This document shows, in pieces, positions 56,960-64,000 of a stretch of DNA of 64,000 bases; positions within the stretch are counted from its first letter, which is position 1; each line of letters opens with the position of its first letter. The stretch comes from Gammaproteobacteria bacterium (GTDB taxonomy: Bacteria; Pseudomonadota; Gammaproteobacteria; Eutrophobiales; Eutrophobiaceae), in the NCBI GenBank assembly GCA_947480335.1, contig CANKCB010000003.1:62001-126000 (forward strand), read 5' to 3'. Below the pieces are notes generated by a model, which saw nothing but the letters and a program-made list of their open reading frames with translations, made no database searches and was not told the origin of the DNA. Both the position numbers and the translations under genes were made by a program.

Positions 56960-58819
56960 CTAGATCGAAAGCGCCTTGACGCGGCGCCCACCATACATCA
57001 GGTTAATAATTGCCCGGGTTACCGTAATTGCCGTAAACATTGAACAGGCGATACCAAGTGACAGCGTCACTGCAAACCCCTTGACCGGGCCAGTACCAAA
57101 TCCAAATAGCACGACAGCCGCAATTAGCGTGGTGATATTGGAATCAAAAATCGAGGAAAAAGCCTTGTCATAACCAGCAGCGATACTGGCTTGTGGTGAA
57201 TTGCCATTGCGCAATTCTTCACGGATGCGTTCGTAGATCAGTACGTTTGCATCAACCGCCATACCCACGGTCAGCACGATACCGGCAATACCCGGCAAGG
57301 TCAGTGTCGCCTGTAATATTGATAATAGTGCAACTGTCATTATTAAATTTAGTGTGAGCGCAATATTCGCGGCCAGACCGAACATACGGTAATAAGCGAA
57401 CATGAATCCGAGCACCAGCAGGAAACCGACTACTACAGAATTATACCCCTGTCTGATATTTTCCTGTCCGAGGCTGGGTCCGATGGTTCTCTCTTCCACG
57501 ATCTCAACCGGTGCGGCCAGTGCACCGGCACGTAATAACAGGGAAAGATTACGAGCTTCCTGCGGAGAATCCAGTCCGGTGATATGGAACCGTTTACCCA
57601 ACTGGGACTGGATGGTGGCATTGCTGATCACTTCTTCAACAACGGATTTTTTCTTGATCTGTTGACCGTTTTCCTCAACTGTCTCGGTCTTGTTTTCTAT
57701 GAAGATGATGGCCATATTCTTGCCAATCTGTTCGGCAGTTGCCTGGCTGAACATGCGCTCGCCCCGACCATCCAGCGTAATACTGACATCCGGGCCGCCA
57801 GTGGTAGGATCAATCCCCGAGGCCGCATCAATGATATATTCACCGGTCAACATGACCTGACGCTTGATCAACAATGGTATACCGTCGCGGGTATTGTAGA
57901 GTCTGGAACCGGCAGGAATCTTGCCATCCACAGCGGCCTGTACATCATTTTCCTGATCCACCATACGAAATTCCAGTGTCGCAGTCGCCCCGAGTATTTC
58001 CTTCGCGCGCGCCGTATCCTGTACACCAGGCAATTGTACGATGATGCGATCCATCCCCTGTTGCTGGATGACAGGTTCAGCCACACCCAGTTCGTTTACG
58101 CGATTTCTCAGCGTCGTAATGTTCTGCTGAAGCGCACTCTTTCTGGTTTCCTTCATTGAGGCATCAGTAAGTTTTGCCAGTGCCGGAAATTCACCGGAAG
58201 CGTCTTGCAGTTCGGTAACATCAAGTTCCAGATAATTGCTCTCGATCAGGGCAATCGCCTTACTACGTTGTGACTGATCACGAAAACGTATCAGCACGCC
58301 ACCACGCTCATTGCGACTAATGGTCCGGTAACGAATATCTTGTTCACGCAACAGTGTGCGGATATCGGAAATATAGCGCTCGTCCGCATTGCTCACTGCG
58401 GTGTCCATATCAACTTCCAGCAGGAAGTTGACGCCGCCCCTTAAATCCAGACCAAGATACATGGGCTCAGCGCCGAACCAGCTCAACCATTGTGGTGTGG
58501 CAGGCGCCAGATTCAGTGCTACGACCATGGTTTTACCTAGTGCTTTTTTCAAGGCGTCCTGGGCTTTTAACTGGATTTCTTCATTGGCCAACCTGACCAG
58601 CAAACTCCCGCCAACCAGCTCGACAGGTTGATATCCAATCTTTGCCTCATCCAGAGCTGACTCAACTTCAAACTTCGCCAGTTCAGTCAACTGCCCGCCA
58701 CCCGATGCTGTAATCTGTACAGCCGGGTTTTTACCGAAAACATTTGGTAGTGCGTAGAGTATAGAAAAACCCACTACGATTAGTATGAGTATGTATTTCC
58801 AGGCAGGATAACGATTCAT
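56960..58819 (-). CDS. secD: Protein translocase subunit SecD
   Basis: Larger SecDF subunit with a big periplasmic P1 domain. The 619-residue product has LGLDLRGGVNFLLEVDMDTA near 122, the RNP-type TLRNRVNELGVAEPVIQQQG, and the C-terminal membrane core with VGMAVDANVLIYERIREEL, containing the conserved Asp involved in proton transfer. Length is typical of gammaproteobacteria. Lies between yajC and secF. Confidence 0.97.
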   Translation of the reverse strand: MNRYPAWKYILILIVVGFSILYALPNVFGKNPAVQITASGGGQLTELAKFEVESALDEAKIGYQPVELVGGSLLVRLANEEIQLKAQDALKKALGKTMVVALNLAPATPQWLSWFGAEPMYLGLDLRGGVNFLLEVDMDTAVSNADERYISDIRTLLREQDIRYRTISRNERGGVLIRFRDQSQRSKAIALIESNYLELDVTELQDASGEFPALAKLTDASMKETRKSALQQNITTLRNRVNELGVAEPVIQQQGMDRIIVQLPGVQDTARAKEILGATATLEFRMVDQENDVQAAVDGKIPAGSRLYNTRDGIPLLIKRQVMLTGEYIIDAASGIDPTTGGPDVSITLDGRGERMFSQATAEQIGKNMAIIFIENKTETVEENGQQIKKKSVVEEVISNATIQSQLGKRFHITGLDSPQEARNLSLLLRAGALAAPVEIVEERTIGPSLGQENIRQGYNSVVVGFLLVLGFMFAYYRMFGLAANIALTLNLIMTVALLSILQATLTLPGIAGIVLTVGMAVDANVLIYERIREELRNGNSPQASIAAGYDKAFSSIFDSNITTLIAAVVLFGFGTGPVKGFAVTLSLGIACSMFTAITVTRAIINLMYGGRRVKALSI

Positions 58820-58848
58820 GCTTCAGATTCTTCCAGTCAATTACAGTG

Positions 58849-59178
58849 TTACAGACCTTTTATAGTCCCCTTGGGCATTACCGCAGAAACAGCATGTTTC
58901 TGGATTTTGATTTCTGTATCTTTTGCGACTTCCAGTGCAATGAAGTTGTCTCCTATTTCGGAAATCTTGCCGAGCAACCCACCACTGGTCACAACTTCAT
59001 CACCTTTGACCAGGTTTTCAATCAGTTTTTTATGCTCTTTGGCCTGCTTCATCTGCGGGCGCATTAACATAAAATAAAATATCGCAAAAAACAGTACCAT
59101 CATCACCACAAAGGTGCCACTGCCACCCTGTGCTGCTGCTGCCTGTGCATATGCATTACTGATAAAAAAGTCGGTCAT
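58849..59178 (-). CDS. yajC: Sec translocase accessory protein YajC
   Basis: Small inner-membrane protein that associates with SecDF. The 109-residue product has one membrane helix (TFVVMMVLFFAIFYFMLMRP, about 22-41) followed by the conserved KGDEVVTSGGLLGKISEIGD near 59. The N-terminal Ala-rich stretch is typical. Follows tgt by 119 bp. Confidence 0.95.
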   Translation of the reverse strand: MTDFFISNAYAQAAAAQGGSGTFVVMMVLFFAIFYFMLMRPQMKQAKEHKKLIENLVKGDEVVTSGGLLGKISEIGDNFIALEVAKDTEIKIQKHAVSAVMPKGTIKGL

Positions 59179-59297
59179 CGAAAAAACCTGTGCCTTTCAA
59201 AGGGCGCCATTATGCCACAGACAAACCAATTTGCGCGTTTTTATGTTGGTTTGTTGCAAAAAAACAGCCGTCAGGCGAAAGACGAGTACAACAGACA

Positions 59298-60461
<1,164 letters not shown>

Positions 60462-60470
60462 CTACCCCCC

Positions 60471-60526
60471 ACTCCTCACGCCTCACACTTTACTCCTCAC
60501 CCCTCACGCCTAACACCTTACCCCTC
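60471..60526. repeat. Eight tandem heptamers, consensus ACNCCTC
   Basis: Plus-strand units in order: ACTCCTC, ACGCCTC, ACACTTT, ACTCCTC, ACCCCTC, ACGCCTA, ACACCTT, ACCCCTC. The array fills half of the 120 bp between queA and tgt and includes two bases of the queA stop codon. On the transcribed strand it is G-rich (GAGGNGT). No similar array was noticed elsewhere in the window. Confidence 0.8.
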
Positions 60527-61544
60527 ACAATATCAACATCGCATCTCCGTAACTGAAAAACCGGTATTCGGCCTCAACAGCATGTGCATAGGCTTTCAGT
60601 GTATTGTCCTGTCCGGCCAGCGCACAGATCAACATCAGCAAGGTTGATTCCGGCAGATGAAAGTTGGTGATCAAACCGTCTATGATTCGAAACGAATAAC
60701 CGGGGAAAATAAAAATATCCGTCTCGGCCTGCATCGGTTGTAATTCTCCACTCGCCGCTGCGGACTCCAGACTCCGCACCGTCGTGGTTCCAACTGCAAT
60801 CACCCTGCCACTGCGTGCCCGGGTATGCCGAATCTGCTCACACAGTTTGGCATCCACACTAAACCACTCCTTGTGCATCACATGCTCCTGGATGGATTCA
60901 GCACGTATTGGCTGAAACGTCCCGGCACCCACATGCAAGGTAACAAAACCGGTCTGGATCCCTTTCTGATCTAACTCTTCCATTATCTGTCTGGAAAAAT
61001 GCAAGCCGGCCGTTGGCGCCGCCACTGCACCAGGTAATCGCGCATATACTGTCTGATAACGGTTTCGATCCAGATCGGTATCCTGACGTTTTATATAAGG
61101 AGGCAAAGGTATGTGACCGTGTCTTTCCAGCAACTCCATGACTGAACTTGTACCGGGGCAGGACAAGATGAACAAATCGTCCTCACGGCCCTCAACAGTC
61201 AACCTGTCCTCTTCGCCTATTATAATGTCAGTCCCCGGCTTCGGCGATTTACTGGCACGGATTTGCGCCAGCAAACGCTGTCCTGAGCTGACCCGTTCCA
61301 CCAGAATTTCAACCTTGCCGCCGGTGTCTTTGGTCCCGAATAATCTCGCAGGAATCACCCGGGTATCGTTAAAGACCAATAAATCACCTGGTTGCAGCCT
61401 GTCTACCAGCTGCTGAAATCGACTGTCGATACACTGACCGGTTTTTCTGTCCAGACACAGCAAACGGCTGCCCTCACGCGTAGGCGTTGGGTACTGGGCA
61501 ATTAAGTGTTCAGGAAGTAAAAAGGTGAAATCACTACGCTTCAT
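60525..61544 (-). CDS. queA: S-adenosylmethionine:tRNA ribosyltransferase-isomerase QueA
   Basis: Builds epoxyqueuosine by moving the ribosyl group of SAM onto preQ1-tRNA. I start at ATG 61544 (MKRSDFTFLLPEHLIAQYP), giving 339 residues as in the family; the frame is open 20 residues further upstream without conservation. Motifs include GDLLVFNDTRVIPARLFG near 53 and PTAGLHFSRQIMEELDQKG near 176. It is followed by tgt, its pathway neighbour, after a heptamer repeat. Confidence 0.96.
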   Translation of the reverse strand: MKRSDFTFLLPEHLIAQYPTPTREGSRLLCLDRKTGQCIDSRFQQLVDRLQPGDLLVFNDTRVIPARLFGTKDTGGKVEILVERVSSGQRLLAQIRASKSPKPGTDIIIGEEDRLTVEGREDDLFILSCPGTSSVMELLERHGHIPLPPYIKRQDTDLDRNRYQTVYARLPGAVAAPTAGLHFSRQIMEELDQKGIQTGFVTLHVGAGTFQPIRAESIQEHVMHKEWFSVDAKLCEQIRHTRARSGRVIAVGTTTVRSLESAAASGELQPMQAETDIFIFPGYSFRIIDGLITNFHLPESTLLMLICALAGQDNTLKAYAHAVEAEYRFFSYGDAMLIL

Positions 61545-61590
61545 CCGTTGAATATTATCAGAAACATTTATAAATCGACGGATAAAGGTT

Positions 61591-61618
61591 TTATAGCAGG
61601 CCAACTTTACTTATACTT
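61591..61618 (+). promoter_or_regulatory. Possible promoter of tRNA-Leu
   Basis: TTTATA (61591-61596) and TATACT (61613-61618), 16 bp apart, end 18 bp before the tRNA 5' end. The -10 is a good match; the -35 is weak. It lies in the short divergent region with queA. Confidence 0.4.
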
Positions 61619-61636
61619 GCACCCGTTGATTTATGT

Positions 61637-61723
61637 GCCGGGATGGCGGAACTGGTAGACGCGCCAGACTCAAAATCTGGTTCAGGCAACTGAGTGGGGG
61701 TTCGATTCCCTTTCCCGGCACCA
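61637..61723 (+). tRNA. tRNA-Leu, anticodon CAA
   Basis: An 87-nt class II tRNA with CCA encoded (61721-61723). The acceptor stem GCCGGGA pairs with TCCCGGC. The anticodon arm CCAGA-CTCAAAA-TCTGG gives CAA, reading UUG. The long variable arm and TTCGATT T-loop are present, and the D-arm GGTAGACGC is typical of leucine tRNAs. No integrase or duplicated 3' end is visible nearby. Confidence 0.97.
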
Positions 61724-61814
61724 CATAATCAACCGGTGCTCTATCTACTTTTTCTGAAATTCCTGTCACTCTGAATCTGCCATCAATGAAGGATCGGCAT
61801 ATAAATTACTGTGG

Positions 61815-63338
61815 CTACATACAGTCCTGATAACTGGAATTAAAACAACGTGTGGCCAGATCCTGCCCCTTGGTAATCTGTTCGGCTGTTAATTTGGCTG
61901 CAACGGTGTCCTTGGATGTCTTGGCATCCTTGTCACCCTGCGCTGCGGCAACCGAATACCAGACATACGCCTGCAAATCATTTTCAGGCACACCGGTTCC
62001 AGTATCATACAGGCGTGCCAGATTTTTCTGCGCATAAACATTACCTTGCGCGGCGGCCAGTTGATACCATTTGACTGCCTCAACTGCATTCACGGGCATG
62101 CCGGTACCATTCTCGTTCATATAGGCTATATAGGACTGAGCATCGGCATCTTTCTGGGCAGCGGATAACTGGAACAATTTCAGTGCTTCTGCATCGTTCT
62201 CGGTTACGCCAGATCCGGTCTCGTATAACACACCCAGATTGTACTGCGCAGAAGCATCTCCCTGGTCAGCGGCCAGTTGATACAATTTGGCCGCTTCGGC
62301 ATCATTCTCGGCTACACCCTCGCCATCGTCATACATCACACCCAGATTATATTGAGCACTGGCATAACCCTGATCAGCGGATAGCTTGTACCATTTGATT
62401 GCTTCGACATTATTTTCAGGAACGCCCTCGCCATTGGCATATATACGTCCAAGATTATACTGGCCATAAAAATTTCCCTGATCGGCGGCCAGTTGATACA
62501 GTCTTATCGCTTCTACATCGTTCTCCGGCACGCCTTCCCCGTTCGCATACATATTCCCCAGATTATTCTGCGCGTCAGAGATCTGTTGGTCTGCTGCCAG
62601 TTGATAGTACCTTACTGCTTCTGCATCATTCTCGGGTACGCCCTCGCCATTTTCGTACATATACCCCAATGAATACTGCGCATCCGCATAACCTTGATCC
62701 GCTGCAAGCTGATACAATCGCACGGCTTCTGCATCATTCTCGGGAACGCCTTCGCCATCGGCATACAGACTACCCAGGTTGTACTGGCCGAGCGCCAGTC
62801 CCTGATCGGCCGCTAGCTTGTAGAGTCTGGCTGCCTCTGCATCATTTTCAGCCACACCTTCACCGCTTGCATACAGATTGCCCAGATTGTTTTGTGCATC
62901 AGCCAATCCCTGATCGGTTGCCAGTTGATACAGCCGGGCTGCCTCGACATCATTCTCCGCGACACCTTCGCCCAGCGCATACAGGCGACCCAGATTATAC
63001 TGGCCATACATGTTTCCCTGATTTGCAGAAAGCGTGAACCAATTGACTGCTTCAGCATTGTTTTCGGGGATCCCTTTACCATAGTCGTACATGTGTCCAA
63101 GATTGCTCTGGCCATAGGAATCGCCTTGCTCTGCTGCCATTTGATACCATTTGACCGCTTCCGCGTCATTCTCGGGAACCCCATCACCATAATCGTACAT
63201 CACACCAATCCAGTTTTGCGCTGCTGCATCCCCCTGTTCCGCCAACGCCTTGGTCGTCTCAAAATCAGGTGTCTGGGAATAGACAGGTGAGAAGGCAAAC
63301 AGGAGGAAAAATAATACAGTGAGGGCGAAACGTTTCAT
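61815..63338 (-). CDS. Secreted Sel1-like repeat protein
   Basis: A 507-residue protein with a signal peptide (about 1-21, ending SPVYS) and almost nothing but Sel1-type repeats of 36 residues, consensus ADQGxxxAQYNLGxxYxxGE then GVPENDAEAVRLYQLA. I count 12 full repeats (residues 33-464) and a partial thirteenth, then a short tail with two cysteines. Sel1 solenoids are protein-binding scaffolds; function here is unknown. Predicted periplasmic. No operon partner: it converges on the tRNA and diverges from the YqhA-family gene across 249 bp. Confidence 0.9.
   Translation of the reverse strand: MKRFALTVLFFLLFAFSPVYSQTPDFETTKALAEQGDAAAQNWIGVMYDYGDGVPENDAEAVKWYQMAAEQGDSYGQSNLGHMYDYGKGIPENNAEAVNWFTLSANQGNMYGQYNLGRLYALGEGVAENDVEAARLYQLATDQGLADAQNNLGNLYASGEGVAENDAEAARLYKLAADQGLALGQYNLGSLYADGEGVPENDAEAVRLYQLAADQGYADAQYSLGYMYENGEGVPENDAEAVRYYQLAADQQISDAQNNLGNMYANGEGVPENDVEAIRLYQLAADQGNFYGQYNLGRIYANGEGVPENNVEAIKWYKLSADQGYASAQYNLGVMYDDGEGVAENDAEAAKLYQLAADQGDASAQYNLGVLYETGSGVTENDAEALKLFQLSAAQKDADAQSYIAYMNENGTGMPVNAVEAVKWYQLAAAQGNVYAQKNLARLYDTGTGVPENDLQAYVWYSVAAAQGDKDAKTSKDTVAAKLTAEQITKGQDLATRCFNSSYQDCM
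61947..63242 (-). repeat. Twelve 108-bp tandem repeats coding for Sel1 units
   Basis: The Sel1 gene consists of 12 contiguous 36-codon units without a length change. Neighbouring units 5-10 are the most similar, sharing GEGVPEN or GEGVAEN cores, which suggests recent internal duplication and a possible copy-number variation site. Confidence 0.85.
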
Positions 63339-63587
63339 GGCAGATATTCCCTTCCAGAGAGGACTGTTAATTTACTATAGACCGATATGATTCGATTAGC
63401 GACACAGCTTTTGTATTTCACACGGACTGAGTAACCACCTTTTCAGTGACAGGCTCGCTTGCCAATCGGATATTTACAATGTTATTTCCGGTTTATTTTC
63501 TGCCCGGGCATATTCGTAAAGATGTTGATTTTCCAGTGAAAGCAACTCAAAATCGTTCAAGCACCCGGTTACGGAACACAATTGACC
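63339..63587. other. Divergent intergenic region, Sel1 gene / YqhA-family gene
   Basis: A 249-bp region between two divergent starts. It must hold both promoters. I see no clear pair of promoter boxes, no RNA gene and no repeat. Confidence 0.5.
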
Positions 63588-64000
63588 ATGAATAGTCACC
63601 CTTTGGAAAGAATCATAGAACGAGGCCTTTTTTTAAGCCGCTGGCTTATGGCGCCCCTTTATATCGGACTCGCCTCGGCACTGTTGCTACTGCTATACAG
63701 TTTTATGACGGAGCTGCTTCATTTATTTTTAGCCTTACCCAGTTTGTCGCAGAACGATGTCATATTGGGAATACTTTCATTAATTGATCTTTCACTGGCG
63801 GGCAATCTGCTGCTGATTGTGATTTTTTCCGGGTATGAAAATTTTGTGTCAAAAATAAACACCGGCGGCCATGAGGATCAGTTCGAGTGGAAAGGTACGG
63901 TAGATTTCTCTACGCTAAAGCTAAAGCTGATTGCATCCATTGTGGCCATCTCCGGTATACATCTGCTGAAAATCTTCATGGATCCCGGTGAACTGTCAGA
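63588..64000 (+). CDS. YqhA family (UPF0114) membrane protein, 5' part
   Basis: The first 137 codons of a gene that runs off the window. The product starts HPLERIIERGLFLSRWLMAP and has three predicted membrane segments, one near 20-38, one near 57-81 and one near 112-130. The FSGYENFVSKI segment after the second helix matches the YqhA/UPF0114 family, whose function is unknown. The start ATG at 63588 is supported by the conserved N-terminus. Confidence 0.88.
   Translation, partial: MNSHPLERIIERGLFLSRWLMAPLYIGLASALLLLLYSFMTELLHLFLALPSLSQNDVILGILSLIDLSLAGNLLLIVIFSGYENFVSKINTGGHEDQFEWKGTVDFSTLKLKLIASIVAISGIHLLKIFMDPGELS

Noticed and set aside
61637-61723. tRNA-Leu as an integration site of a mobile element
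   Set aside because: No integrase gene and no second copy of the tRNA 3' end was seen in the window; flanking genes look chromosomal.
62399-63037. 212-codon plus-strand frame opposite the Sel1 gene
   Set aside because: Its apparent internal repeats (His/Arg/Pro-rich) simply mirror the 108-bp Sel1 repeats on the other strand.

Overview
The window is about 64 kb of an ordinary, densely coded chromosome from a gammaproteobacterium outside the Enterobacterales. Three gene orders support this: bamD divergent from rluD-pgeF-clpB; pilB/C-pilD-coaE-zapD-yacG beside argJ-secA-M23-dciA-lpxC and a complete dcw cluster; and petABC-sspA-sspB beside degS-hisDG-murA-ibaG. Base composition looks mid-40s % GC by eye. 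I cannot name the genus.

Layout. 1-5.7 kb: end of sucC, sucD, a large membrane protein with a spermidine-synthase-like domain, and nadE. 5.7-11 kb: bamD (minus) facing away from rluD, pgeF and clpB; clpB has a heat-shock-type promoter. 11-14.2 kb: a 134-residue relic that joins the start of PilB to the end of PilC, then intact pilD, coaE, zapD and yacG. 14.2-21.8 kb, mostly minus: a Nudix-ThiE-like fusion, argJ, secA, an M23 peptidase, dciA (plus) and lpxC. 21.9-39.6 kb, all minus: the dcw cluster read mraZ-rsmH-ftsL-ftsI-murE-murF-mraY-murD-ftsW-murG-murC-murB-ddl-ftsQ-ftsA-ftsZ, with many 4-bp overlaps and a promoter plus three MraZ boxes upstream of mraZ. 39.9-44.6 kb: RNase P RNA, rsmI, then lpoA-yraN-diaA-dolP. 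44.7-48.4 kb: sspB, sspA and the cytochrome bc1 operon petABC. 48.5-54 kb: a DegS-type protease, hisD, hisG (short form), murA, ibaG and an mlaC without its usual partners. 54.2-61.6 kb: purN, pdxB, secF, secD, yajC, tgt and queA. 61.6-64 kb: tRNA-Leu(CAA), a Sel1-repeat protein and the start of a YqhA-family membrane protein.

Together the genes cover peptidoglycan precursor synthesis and septation, outer-membrane biogenesis (BamD, LpxC, LpoA, DolP, MlaC), Sec export (SecA, SecDF-YajC), aerobic respiration (bc1), TCA cycle, NAD, CoA, PLP, purine, arginine and histidine synthesis, and queuosine tRNA modification.

I see no prophage, insertion sequence, CRISPR array, defence island or secondary-metabolite cluster, and nothing that clearly amounts to a new multi-gene system. 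The observations most worth a second look are the in-frame pilB::pilC deletion fusion, the orphan mlaC next to an atypical PurN, the palindrome inside the petABC promoter, the heptamer tandem repeat that supplies the queA stop codon, and the unusual aminopropyltransferase-like membrane fusion.
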